Source of the DNA: Clostridium nigeriense
Lineage (GTDB): Bacteria; Bacillota; Clostridia; Clostridiales; Clostridiaceae
Assembly: GCF_900086595.1 (NCBI RefSeq)
Contig: NZ_LT575472.1
Location: 2,874,743-2,938,742, forward strand
Length of the DNA stretch: 64,000 bases
Direction of reading: 5' to 3'
The position numbers and the translations under genes were made by a program. Position 1 is the first letter of the stretch. Each line of letters opens with the position of its first letter. This document shows positions 53,604-62,652 of the stretch, piece by piece. Below the pieces are notes generated by a model. The model ran no database searches. It saw nothing but the letters and a program-made list of their open reading frames with translations, and had not been told where the DNA came from.

Positions 53604-55064
53604 TTAATTCTCACTTCCTTCTTTATTATGACTTTTTAAACAATCTCCAATTATAATTAATAAAATTAAGTCAAAACTTAAATTATACATAAATAAATGT
53701 TTTGCTAAGTCTGCATCCCCTGATCCTATAATTGAAATTACAATCTGTGATAATCCAATTAACAATGAATATACTAATGTATCTTGAAAAATCAAATTGT
53801 TTTTATTTTTAGCTTTAATAGCGTTGACATATTTTTTTATTATGTATAATAAAAACAGAAAAATATATATTAAGGAAATACCCAGACTATTTGGTATAAC
53901 TCCTTTTTTAAATGAACTCCAAAAAGCAAAAAAGTAAGATTTTTCACCATATGGCTTGCCTACACTTTTCTCATAATTGCCAATTAATTCTGGTCTAATA
54001 GAGTAAGCATTTTTAAAAGCTAAATTAGCCATTTTACTTAATGCTTTTGGATTTTTTATATAAAATTCTAGTATATCTATAAAAGAATACTTATTATAAA
54101 AGTTTTCTAGCAACCGCTCATTATATGGATTTATCATAGGTATATCTTCAAAAAATATTTCATTTTTTAATATTGAATATTGATTATATATTCTAAACTC
54201 TTCTAATATATCATCAGTACTTTCTTCATTCAATAAAGCTCCTCTGGTCATTGAATGATATCTATTTATATAATCAAAATCTCCTTTTATAGATTTGTAA
54301 AAATAAATTGAGCTAAATATAAATAAAATAGCTAATATTGATGAAATTATTTTTATTCGTATATCCTTATTTAAAAATATTATTCTTATCATCAATAAAG
54401 ATACTATTATTCCTATTGGTGATAGTTGTTGTTTAGATCCTATTAATAAAAAAGTAAATATACCAAACAACATTATATTATGAATATTAAACTTATTATA
54501 CTTACACATATATAACATAATTCCTATACTAAATAGAAAGCAACTCATGCCAACTGCTTCACCATAAAAAGAATTATAGTATGCTAGATAGGCAGTATCA
54601 GCAAAAATAAAATTAAGCAATAAAACTATTAAAAGCTTATATTTTTCGTTATTAACATCCTTTATAAGTACTTTAGTAAAAAAATACATTGCAAACGCTT
54701 GTATTACTATATAAAGACATGCTAATACCCTAATATCAAAGATATAGTCTTTTGTTATAACTTTATCTATAAACACTGCAATTTTTATAATAATCGACTG
54801 TGTTGATATTAAGGTTTTGCTCACTTCATTATTATATTTAAATATACCGTAATCTTTATTAAAATATCCAAAGTAAATATCCTCATCATTACTAGATAAA
54901 TGATATAAATCATTTTGACTAATTATTCTATAATAATCTCCATTATCAGCCATACCTACAATTGGATATGCAAATAATGTTGTTATACTTATTAATAAAA
55001 ACAAAATTACTGATAATGTATTGAAGTTAATCTTCTTTAAAAATCTTCTCATAACCTTCCTCAA
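53604..55064 (-). CDS. Polytopic membrane protein of the exopolysaccharide operon
   Basis: 486 aa with about 11 TM helices and one large extracytoplasmic loop (residues about 260-370). It begins with MRRFLKKINFNTLSVILFLL. The overall look is that of GT-C-like or polymerase-type sugar-handling membrane proteins, but no signature motif is clear. First gene of the five-gene operon; the next start is 3 bp away. Possible role: modifying the polymer with a sugar or non-sugar group. Confidence 0.65.
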   Translation of the reverse strand: MRKVMRRFLKKINFNTLSVILFLLISITTLFAYPIVGMADNGDYYRIISQNDLYHLSSNDEDIYFGYFNKDYGIFKYNNEVSKTLISTQSIIIKIAVFIDKVITKDYIFDIRVLACLYIVIQAFAMYFFTKVLIKDVNNEKYKLLIVLLLNFIFADTAYLAYYNSFYGEAVGMSCFLFSIGIMLYMCKYNKFNIHNIMLFGIFTFLLIGSKQQLSPIGIIVSLLMIRIIFLNKDIRIKIISSILAILFIFSSIYFYKSIKGDFDYINRYHSMTRGALLNEESTDDILEEFRIYNQYSILKNEIFFEDIPMINPYNERLLENFYNKYSFIDILEFYIKNPKALSKMANLAFKNAYSIRPELIGNYEKSVGKPYGEKSYFFAFWSSFKKGVIPNSLGISLIYIFLFLLYIIKKYVNAIKAKNKNNLIFQDTLVYSLLIGLSQIVISIIGSGDADLAKHLFMYNLSFDLILLIIIGDCLKSHNKEGSEN

Positions 55065-55196
55065 AACAACGTTTTTTATTACTTATTTTAAGCAAATTAT
55101 ACTACATATATGCATTTTTCTTAAATATAAGTCATAAATCACATATTTTTTAACAAATAAATTTTAGTTATATTTAATATTGTAGAATAAAGTAAT

Positions 55197-55226
55197 AAAA
55201 AAAGGAAGTTTAAACTTCCTTTTTTT
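55197..55226. terminator. Bidirectional terminator after cvfB
   Basis: Perfect 30-bp palindrome: seven A, GGAAGTTTAAACTTCC, seven T. Immediately follows the cvfB stop on the minus strand. Confidence 0.88.
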
Positions 55227-55227
55227 A

Positions 55228-56070
55228 TTATTTTATTCTAGTTCCTTCTTTTTCTTGAACTATTTTCCCTTCTTTCATTAATCCACCTAAAGCCATTTTA
55301 AAATAATTTTTACTTGTATTAAATGTTGCTTTAATATCTTCAGGATTAGATTTATCATTAAAAGGCATAAAGCCTCCATTTTTCTTTAGGTATTTTAAGA
55401 TATCCTCTTGAATTTTTTCTCTTTCATTTAGCCTAGTCTTCCTAGGAGTCAATCCTACAATACCATCTTCATATAATCTTTTTACTCTAAGCTTCATTTC
55501 AGTTCCAGGATATATATCCATATAATATTCATTAGGTAAAATTAATCCCTTATATTTCCCTTCTATTGCAACATGAACAGTGCCACCTTCAGTTTTTCCA
55601 TAAACTTGTGCTACTACTTCATCTCCAACCTTATATTCCTTACCTTCTTCTAGTGCATTTAATATATAGTTTTCCACTTCTGTAGTTGCCGCTAATCTAT
55701 CTGTCTTATCTAAATAAACATAAAATAAATATTTACTGCCTGTATGCAATTTAAATCTTTGTTCTTTCATAGGTACAAATATATCTCTATCTAAACCAAA
55801 ATCAACAAAAGCACCAAAATCTGTTTGAAAAACTACTTTTAAATATCCTACTTCACCTACTTTTACTAAAGGTTTTTTAAAGGTTGCAATAGGTCTATCC
55901 TTTGAGTCTCTATAAACAAAGACTTCTAATTTATCACCTACATTTATTTTCTTCCCTTCAGTCATTGATTTTGGAAGCAAAACATCTACTTTGCCTTCAT
56001 TTCCTAAATAATATCCAAAATCCTTTTCTCTTTTTACTTCTAATAAGTTATAATCACCTATATTAATCAT
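55228..56070 (-). CDS. cvfB: S1 RNA-binding protein, CvfB/YitL family
   Basis: 280 aa with S1-type OB domains (KVGEVGYLKVVFQTDFGAFV; DEVVAQVYGKTEGGTVHVAI) and a C-terminal winged helix (LKKNGGFMPFNDKSNPEDIK). CvfB binds RNA and affects virulence-gene expression in staphylococci. No fusion or truncation seen. Lies 14 bp after the carbonic anhydrase-like gene. Confidence 0.88.
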   Translation of the reverse strand: MINIGDYNLLEVKREKDFGYYLGNEGKVDVLLPKSMTEGKKINVGDKLEVFVYRDSKDRPIATFKKPLVKVGEVGYLKVVFQTDFGAFVDFGLDRDIFVPMKEQRFKLHTGSKYLFYVYLDKTDRLAATTEVENYILNALEEGKEYKVGDEVVAQVYGKTEGGTVHVAIEGKYKGLILPNEYYMDIYPGTEMKLRVKRLYEDGIVGLTPRKTRLNEREKIQEDILKYLKKNGGFMPFNDKSNPEDIKATFNTSKNYFKMALGGLMKEGKIVQEKEGTRIK

Positions 56071-56084
56071 TATTCCTCCTGATT

Positions 56085-56585
56085 TTACAAGTATTTTTTG
56101 CTAATTTCCACATAATTTTTTGAAGATTGCTCTATACTCTTAATTTCTTCTTCCGTAAGTTTTCTTACAACTTTAGCTGGACTACCCATAATAAGGACGC
56201 CTTCTTCAAACACCTTATTTTGAGTTACTAATGATCCTGCACCTACAATACTATTTTTACCAATTTTAGCTCCATTTAATATTATTGAACCCATACCAAT
56301 TAAAACATTATCAGCAATTTCACACCCATGTATAATTGCTCTGTGTCCTATAGTTACATTTTTTCCGATATTAGTTTCAAAATCAAAATCCACATGAACA
56401 ACAGAGTTTTCTTGAATATTAGTATTTTCTCCAATATGAACCTTACTCATATCCCCTCTTATAGTTGTTCCAAACCAAATATTAGCGTTTTTTTCAATAA
56501 CAACGTCTCCTATTATATCAACACTTTCTGAAATATAGCAAGTTTTATGTATATTTGGCTTAATTCCATCAAACTCTAAAATCAA
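56085..56585 (-). CDS. Gamma-carbonic anhydrase-like hexapeptide protein (YrdA family)
   Basis: 166 aa left-handed beta-helix with the hexapeptide pattern (NIWFGTTIRGDMSKVHIG, NTNIQENSVVHV, HRAIIHGCEI). Zinc ligands: His in VVHVDF, His in IGHRAIIHG (two). Family includes gamma-type carbonic anhydrases and ferripyochelin-binding proteins; activity is uncertain. Same transcription unit as cvfB. Confidence 0.9.
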   Translation of the reverse strand: MILEFDGIKPNIHKTCYISESVDIIGDVVIEKNANIWFGTTIRGDMSKVHIGENTNIQENSVVHVDFDFETNIGKNVTIGHRAIIHGCEIADNVLIGMGSIILNGAKIGKNSIVGAGSLVTQNKVFEEGVLIMGSPAKVVRKLTEEEIKSIEQSSKNYVEISKKYL

Positions 56586-56708
56586 TTTAATAACCTCCCA
56601 AATAAATTTATATTTAAAGTTATTTTATCACTCATTAATATTATTGTCATTATTTATGCTTGTTAAATACTATATATAGATATGGAATAATTTATAAAGG
56701 AGCTTATT

Positions 56709-57722
56709 TTGGGAAGAAAAAAAAATAAAGATATAACTAAATTTGATAAATCTAACTTAAAATTTTATTATGGAATTTCTCATTATCCTACTGATTTTTC
56801 CACAGGAAAAGTTTCTCCCATGGAAGCTTATGAATATGCTTATAAAGCTGGATTAAATTTCATATTTCTTACAGATTATAATTATTATTTATCAGAAGAA
56901 GTTTATATTAAAGAAAATCTCTATTCTAAGTTTCAAGGATTACGAATTTATGCATCTAGAATTAGAAAAAAATATACTGACTTTTTACCTATAGTAGGTT
57001 TCAAATGCAAAACAAGCTTTTATGGAGATTTCAATATTATAAATACAAATACATTCTTTAATAGCGAAGTTAGGGACTTAAAGGTTCTATCATTATGGAT
57101 GCTTAATAATCCAGATGCCCTTATATCAATTGCTCATCCTCATAAAAATAAAAGAATTATACCTTATAATGAAATTTTAAATAAATTAATTACATCAATT
57201 GAAGTAGGTGGTTACTCTTTAGATACACAAAATACAAATTATGATAAATATTATTATAATTTACTTGATGAAGGTTGGCTACTAGGTGCAATTAATGGAG
57301 AAAATGCTGATAGATTAAATATTTCTACTTCCGAAAATCTTACTGTCTGTATATGTAATAATCTTTCAAGTGATAATATAATTTCTTCATTTAGAGAGAG
57401 ACATACTTATTCTACAGAATCCAGGTATCTTAAATTTTACTTTACAATAAACGACGAATTTATGGGAGAAAAAATATATTCTACTTCAGATAAACTTAGA
57501 TTTATGATTTTTGCAGAGGATATAAAATATAAAATAAAAGAAATTCAAATAATAAGCAATAAAGGTAAATTAATTAGAGCCATTGAAAACATAAACTTAA
57601 ATAGTATTAAATATCTTTATGAACACAAAAAGGAAGATAAAGAAACCTGGTATATTATAAAATTAATTCAAGATGATAATAAAACTGCCTTTAGTTCTCC
57701 TATTTTTATAGATCCATCTTAA
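56709..57722 (+). CDS. PHP-like (CehA/McbA-type) phosphoesterase-fold protein
   Basis: 337 aa; TTG start at 56709 preceded by AAAGGAG. The N-terminal region YYGISHYPTDFSTGKVSPME and FIFLTDYNYYL, and SIAHPHKNKR, parallel the PHP motifs H-x-H, D and H-P-H, but the first motif is degenerate (SHYPTDFS instead of HxHTxxSDG). C-terminal half is beta-rich with RERHTYSTESRYLKFYF, as in CehA/McbA hydrolases. Metal-dependent hydrolase is the best guess; substrate unknown. Confidence 0.7.
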   Translation: MGRKKNKDITKFDKSNLKFYYGISHYPTDFSTGKVSPMEAYEYAYKAGLNFIFLTDYNYYLSEEVYIKENLYSKFQGLRIYASRIRKKYTDFLPIVGFKCKTSFYGDFNIINTNTFFNSEVRDLKVLSLWMLNNPDALISIAHPHKNKRIIPYNEILNKLITSIEVGGYSLDTQNTNYDKYYYNLLDEGWLLGAINGENADRLNISTSENLTVCICNNLSSDNIISSFRERHTYSTESRYLKFYFTINDEFMGEKIYSTSDKLRFMIFAEDIKYKIKEIQIISNKGKLIRAIENINLNSIKYLYEHKKEDKETWYIIKLIQDDNKTAFSSPIFIDPS

Positions 57723-57724
57723 TA

Positions 57725-57762
57725 AATAAACAGGGTATTCAAATTTGAATACCCTGTTTATT
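57725..57762. terminator. Bidirectional terminator between the PHP-like gene and the 111-aa membrane gene
   Basis: Perfect 38-bp palindrome, arms AATAAACAGGGTATTCAAA and its complement. Serves the convergent genes ending at 57722 and 57772. Confidence 0.88.
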
Positions 57763-57771
57763 TAAAAGCTA

Positions 57772-58107
57772 TTATTTTTTTTCATTTTGTATATGCTTTG
57801 CTCTGTTAGGTTTAGCCTTAGGCCTAATTTCAATTTTCTTTTCCTTTTTCTTAGGTCCACCTGTACTTTGAATATCAATAAACCACATAAAGAACCATAC
57901 AGTAGATATTGTAAAGCCCATAGTTACCCATATGTTATTACTTCTTACAATAACTTGTAGTATAAATAAAACAATTGCTATTGCTAATGGTATCCATTTG
58001 TTAATTCTTACTTTAGAAAATATATATTTTCTACCCAATGTAAATGATAAAAACATTAATGCTATTATAATTACAAAATATAGAATAACAGATAATATGT
58101 TGCCCAT
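57772..58107 (-). CDS. Small membrane protein with basic C-terminal tail
   Basis: 111 aa. Three TM helices (about 4-24, 40-58, 62-80) then a Lys/Arg-rich tail (KKKEKKIEIRPKAKPNRAKH) that should face the cytoplasm. Unrecognised; conserved clostridial-looking. ATG at 58107. Confidence 0.65.
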   Translation of the reverse strand: MGNILSVILYFVIIIALMFLSFTLGRKYIFSKVRINKWIPLAIAIVLFILQVIVRSNNIWVTMGFTISTVWFFMWFIDIQSTGGPKKKEKKIEIRPKAKPNRAKHIQNEKK

Positions 58108-58359
58108 AGTATAAATCCTCCTTTAAAAGCTTCTATAATATATATTAAAAGAAATAGTATGTATTTTCAAGATATATAAATTTAATTATTTGTAACTTCC
58201 TCTTTAAACTTATAATACATAATATAATAGTGCAAAAATTTAAAAAATATTAATAATTTATAGTATATTTATTAATTTTATTATATTTCCCTTCTATTTT
58301 AATTAATTATTTGATAGAATATAGAAAGAAATTATAAAATGTTAAAACGAGGTGGTCTT

Positions 58360-58827
58360 ATGAGTTTGAATTTAAGCTATCAATTAGACGAATTAGATTT
58401 GCAAATATTAGAATTATTAATAAAAGATTGTAGAACTCCTTATTTAGAAATAGCTAGAATATGTCATGTTAGTGGTGGTACTATCCATGTAAGAATGAAG
58501 AAAATGGAAGAACTTGGTATAATTAAAGGAACAAGAATTCTTTTAAATTTACCTAAGCTAGGTTATGACGTGTGCTGTTTTGTTGGAATATACGTAGACA
58601 AGACTTCTTCTTATGATTCAGTATTTGAAGAATTATCTAAAATTAAAGAAGTTGTAGAGCTTCATTTAACTACTGGTAATTATTCTATTTTCGCCAAGGT
58701 TGTATGTAAAAACATTTCAGATCTTCAACATATATTATTAAATAAAATTAATGTTATTAGTGGAATTCAACGAACTGATACTATTATTTCTTTAGATCAA
58801 CGTGTAGATAGAAACATATCTATCTAA
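58360..58827 (+). CDS. Lrp/AsnC family transcriptional regulator
   Basis: About 155 aa from the ATG at 58360, which has CGAGGTGG 6-7 bases before it; the ATG at 58339 leaves no ribosome site. N-terminal HTH (LDELDLQILELLIKDCRTPY, IARICHVSGGTIHVRMKKME) and a RAM/ligand-binding domain (KEVVELHLTTGNYSIFAKVV). May respond to an amino acid; targets unknown. Confidence 0.9.
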   Translation: MSLNLSYQLDELDLQILELLIKDCRTPYLEIARICHVSGGTIHVRMKKMEELGIIKGTRILLNLPKLGYDVCCFVGIYVDKTSSYDSVFEELSKIKEVVELHLTTGNYSIFAKVVCKNISDLQHILLNKINVISGIQRTDTIISLDQRVDRNISI

Positions 58828-58889
58828 TGAATAATTTTCTTCCCTTAGGTTAAACTATTTTTAGAATCTATTAAAAGGGAGGACAAATT

Positions 58890-59099
58890 ATGAAAGTATT
58901 AGATTCAATTGTTCTTATTTTAGTTATAGTTGGAGCTGTTAATTGGGGATTAATTGGATTTTTCCAATACAATCTAGTTAATGGTTTATTTGGTTCTATG
59001 CCTGCTTTAGAAAGAGTTATTTATGCTTTAGTTGGTATAGCTGGACTATATTCAATTTCATTTTTTGCTAAAAGCAAATATACAAGTTATAATGAATAA
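58890..59099 (+). CDS. DUF378 family membrane protein
   Basis: 69 aa, two TM helices. Family motif VGAVNWGLIGFFQYNLV with the NWG turn and ALERVIYALVGIAGLYSI. DUF378 is a widespread small membrane family of unknown function. ATG follows AGGGAGG at good spacing. Confidence 0.9.
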   Translation: MKVLDSIVLILVIVGAVNWGLIGFFQYNLVNGLFGSMPALERVIYALVGIAGLYSISFFAKSKYTSYNE

Positions 59100-59113
59100 T
59101 TATAATTAAAGAA

Positions 59114-59135
59114 AAGGGAGTATTTCTACTCCCTT
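59114..59135. terminator. Bidirectional terminator between DUF378 and the second DUF2334 gene
   Basis: 9-bp stem AAGGGAGTA/TACTCCCTT with loop TTTC; flanked by A- and T-rich tracts. Confidence 0.8.
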
Positions 59136-59139
59136 ATTC

Positions 59140-60477
59140 TTATATAAAATTAATATTTGAAAATCTATATCCTAATTTTCTAGCTAACTTCACTATTTTT
59201 TTCAAAATAGAATCATCTTTATATTTATATTCTATATTCCCATTATTAATGGTTATATTTATGCTCTTAATTTCCATACTTAAATGATAAAATAAACTAA
59301 ACTCTTGATTTTCATCACAATTTATCATTCTTTCTATAATAGAATCTCCATTATCATCATCCACATATCCTAAAGGTGTTGGTATATATTTAGTAACCTC
59401 ATTATTTTCACTTGTAATAATTTTTTTATTATAAAGTCCTATAGATGGTTCATATATTATGCTGAAATATTCCTCAAATATTTTTTGTTCTTCAGCTGTA
59501 GTCTTATAATGAGGAGTTTCCCAATAACTAATTGGAATATTAAGTTTCTTTGCAATCCCCAAAGCATCTTCAACTCTTTTTCTAACTTCATCTAAATTAT
59601 TACACCCTTCATCTCCAAACTCTACTCCAGAAACGCTATTACTATTTTTATATTGATGGGTATAACCATGAAGTCCAATATTTCCTCCATTATTAACTAT
59701 GTAATCTAATGTAAAAACAAAATTAGAATTCTCCATTGATTTTTCTTTAGAAATATCATTATCTATTTTTTTATCATTATTTATATACCTAGGAATCCAT
59801 GAAATACTAAAGCTTTCGTTATTTCTCTTCATATAATCTGTAACTAATCTTACTTTTTCTAATGCACCTTTGCAAAGGTATATATCTCCTGCCGTAAAAT
59901 CCTCAAACCTTATATATCCATTTTTTCCATTAAGGCTTTCACTATCATTTACATTTGTAGTTGTTTTTTTAGAAATATAAATTTTATTATTTTCATAATC
60001 CCAATAAGTATTTAACTCTAATATTTCACACAAATCAAATAAAGAAATATAATACTCTCCACTCTTCTCTATAATATCTCCTCTTAAAGAAATTTCTTCA
60101 TCTTCTTTACAGATAATTTTATCTTGTATTTTTATATCTGCAAAATCACCTATATTTATATCATCACCATTTATTTCTTCAGTTAATCCAAAATATTTTA
60201 TAAATTCTCCTATTGGAATATATAACCTATTGTTTTTATATAAAATATCTTTTTTAAAATTCATTTTATTATTTTTCAGAATTAAAGCAATTGAATAGGG
60301 TACTTTTTCCACATAATTATTCTCTTTTAATGAATTTAACCCCCTTATAAATTCTTGTCCTTGAGTATTATAATAACTATGAGTTATTCCATAACTCTTA
60401 TAGGCCGGAAAGTTAAATAAAGAAATGGCTACCGCTAGTATTAATATGAATGAGTAAACGCTTTTATTTTTTTTCAC
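59140..60477 (-). CDS. Secreted DUF2334 deacetylase-like protein with copper-amine-oxidase-N domain
   Basis: 445 aa. Signal peptide (1-29). Residues about 65-170 hold two copper-amine-oxidase-N-like repeats (YKNNRLYIPIGEFIKYFGL; KSGEYYISLFDLCEILEL) that often mediate wall or polymer attachment. Residues about 190-440 form a DUF2334 deacetylase-related barrel: RFEDFTAGDIYL, GGNIGLHGYTHQY (metal His pair), YWETPHYKTT and FSLFYHLSM. Shares the domain with the operon protein at 51414, from which it is 6.4 kb away. Confidence 0.78.
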   Translation of the reverse strand: MKKNKSVYSFILILAVAISLFNFPAYKSYGITHSYYNTQGQEFIRGLNSLKENNYVEKVPYSIALILKNNKMNFKKDILYKNNRLYIPIGEFIKYFGLTEEINGDDINIGDFADIKIQDKIICKEDEEISLRGDIIEKSGEYYISLFDLCEILELNTYWDYENNKIYISKKTTTNVNDSESLNGKNGYIRFEDFTAGDIYLCKGALEKVRLVTDYMKRNNESFSISWIPRYINNDKKIDNDISKEKSMENSNFVFTLDYIVNNGGNIGLHGYTHQYKNSNSVSGVEFGDEGCNNLDEVRKRVEDALGIAKKLNIPISYWETPHYKTTAEEQKIFEEYFSIIYEPSIGLYNKKIITSENNEVTKYIPTPLGYVDDDNGDSIIERMINCDENQEFSLFYHLSMEIKSINITINNGNIEYKYKDDSILKKIVKLARKLGYRFSNINFI

Positions 60478-60527
60478 TTTAATTCATCTCCTAATATATA
60501 ACCTAATAGAATAATTTTATAACATAA

Positions 60528-60552
60528 AAAGCCTACTTTTAAAGTAGACTTT
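60528..60552 (-). terminator. Intrinsic terminator of the PEPCK/HPr-kinase-like gene
   Basis: Stem AAAGTCTACTTT/AAAGTAGGCTTT on the minus strand followed by TTTTATG, just past the stop at 60562. Confidence 0.75.
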
Positions 60553-60561
60553 ATTAAATAT

Positions 60562-62310
60562 TTATTTCATTTTTTTTATTATATCAAATAATTCTATTGC
60601 TGCATTTCTAGGCCCCTCTTTTTCTTGGCCTTCTAAAGCTAGACAAGTCTTTATTTGCCCAACTTTTACAGTTCCCTTAAACATAGCATCAAAATACTTT
60701 TCTATTAAAGCATTAGTTTCCTCTTGCTTTTGAGCAGGTCCAAAAGGATTTGCAAAGAAGCTTTCAACTAACCCTTTTTCTGAAGTTGTTCCTTTAGCCA
60801 TTCTAGCCCCTGATTTAAATACCTTTATTGCATCTTTAGGAGTTTTAAAGTACTCAATTGAGTTTTCTCCTTCTTTCACTTCAGTATAGTTATTAGCATA
60901 TAGGAATAAATCAACTTCATACCCCTTAACTATCTCTTTATATGGAGCTACAGGCATAACTAATCTTGCATTAATTTTATCTGGGTTCATAAATATACTT
61001 CTATCTATTTCTTTAAATGCATATCCTTGATCTAAGTCATCTAATCTAACGAAAGCACCTATTTCAGTCCCATATCCATAGATTTTTCCATCCACTTCCT
61101 TAAATGTTCCCATATCATCAAAAATTATTGTCATATTGCTTATATAATCTTCGCTTAAGGTTCTAAAGGCCTCTAAACTTTCTGACTTTCCTGCTCCGCT
61201 ATCCCCCATAATAACAACATTTGCAGTTTTTCCATCTTTAAGTTCTATATTTACCATGGCACCATGAATCGGTAAGTATCCTCTTTTTATCATTACTAAA
61301 TTATGAAGAGTTAATGTCATTTTCTTCATATATCCAAAATAATCAATTTCCTCTGAATGATTAACATATCCAACCATTATATCATTTTCTTTGTCATCGT
61401 AGAATACAGTCTTTTTATCTCCTTCAGAATCTTTTGCCCCAAATACATAAACTAAATCTGGCTTTTTGCCTCTATACTCTTCTAATCTTGCCATTTCAAA
61501 TAAGTTACATAATGTTATTCCATGTTGCATAAAATCTCTATGGAAATAAATAAATGCAATTAATTCTCCAACCTTTGCTGGATAGCAAAACCAGTGATCT
61601 TTGTTTAAAGAAGCATGAGCTATTGGATTATTAGTTACTTCAGTAAACATTCCACTTCTTGTATTCTTTTTAGGATAAGTTATAAATGGAGTTTCTAATA
61701 ATATACTATCTATAAACTCTATATCTTCTAATGCTTCATATCCCTTTGGTAATGGCCATAAAACTTTATTAATTATTATAGATGCATTTCCTCCAACAGG
61801 TATTTGTCTAAATACATTAGGTTTGTAACCTAAAACATTCTTTTCAACTTTTCTATATAATTTTAATATTAAATTAGATAAAGATGAGTTTACTTGTGTA
61901 AAACTAACTGCCGATAATCCATCTTGAAGCTTGTTGCTATGAATAATAGTGTATCTTTCTAGTCTTCTCCAGAATAAATATAAGTCTTCTATAAAGGCAA
62001 TGAACTTATCTTTGTCTGAAAATAAATCCTTATATGCAGGATTAGCTTCTACTATCTCATCAATATTCATAACTGTACAATATTTAAATATCTTTGCTAA
62101 AGTAGCTGATATTTCATATATATCTTCTGTTTTTAATTCATTTTTTAAGTATCTCCAACTTAATGTTACTTTTCTTTTTGATTTTCTTAAATAAGTTTGT
62201 AAAACTCTTATAAACCCTTCACTTTCAACTAAAGCCTCAAAGGTACTACAATATTTAGCTGTAAAATTTATTAATACTTTATCATTACTTATGGAAAATT
62301 CTTTTCTCAT
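60562..62310 (-). CDS. P-loop protein of the PEP carboxykinase / HPr kinase fold
   Basis: 582 aa from the ATG at 62310, preceded by AAAGGGGGC; an upstream ATG at 62394 lacks a ribosome site. N-terminal helical region (1-340) and a C-terminal kinase domain with Walker A MGDSGAGKSES (about 368-378) and IIFDDMGTF, the acidic metal-binding pair. This P-loop GDSGxGKS and FDD combination is that of ATP-type PEPCK and HPr kinase. Length and N-terminus are unlike classical PEPCK, so the physiological reaction is unclear. Confidence 0.7.
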   Translation of the reverse strand: MRKEFSISNDKVLINFTAKYCSTFEALVESEGFIRVLQTYLRKSKRKVTLSWRYLKNELKTEDIYEISATLAKIFKYCTVMNIDEIVEANPAYKDLFSDKDKFIAFIEDLYLFWRRLERYTIIHSNKLQDGLSAVSFTQVNSSLSNLILKLYRKVEKNVLGYKPNVFRQIPVGGNASIIINKVLWPLPKGYEALEDIEFIDSILLETPFITYPKKNTRSGMFTEVTNNPIAHASLNKDHWFCYPAKVGELIAFIYFHRDFMQHGITLCNLFEMARLEEYRGKKPDLVYVFGAKDSEGDKKTVFYDDKENDIMVGYVNHSEEIDYFGYMKKMTLTLHNLVMIKRGYLPIHGAMVNIELKDGKTANVVIMGDSGAGKSESLEAFRTLSEDYISNMTIIFDDMGTFKEVDGKIYGYGTEIGAFVRLDDLDQGYAFKEIDRSIFMNPDKINARLVMPVAPYKEIVKGYEVDLFLYANNYTEVKEGENSIEYFKTPKDAIKVFKSGARMAKGTTSEKGLVESFFANPFGPAQKQEETNALIEKYFDAMFKGTVKVGQIKTCLALEGQEKEGPRNAAIELFDIIKKMK

Positions 62311-62593
62311 AGATTTGCCCCCTTTTTGAAATATATAAAATTGAAAAATTTCATTTTCTCGTATTTTTTTTATATTATAACACATATTATGCAAGTTTTT
62401 AAAGAATGATTTTTCATTTTTTATATTTTTTACGAGTTTTTAATATTTTATACAAAGTAAACGTAACCATAACATTTAAAATAATATATTTTTATAGATT
62501 TAATAAAAATACGAACTTTTAACAGTATTGCTATAATATTATTTATATATAGTCGAACTTTCCTCTTAATAATGTGATTATTGTTATATATAA

Positions 62594-62631
62594 AAAGTGT
62601 TGTAAAATTAAGAAACTATTTTTACAACACT
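62594..62631 (-). terminator. Intrinsic terminator of plsC
   Basis: Stem AGTGTTGTAAAA/TTTTACAACACT with an 11-base loop, followed on the minus strand by TTTTTATA. Confidence 0.8.
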
Positions 62632-62652
62632 CTAAACTTAAAACAAATTTTC

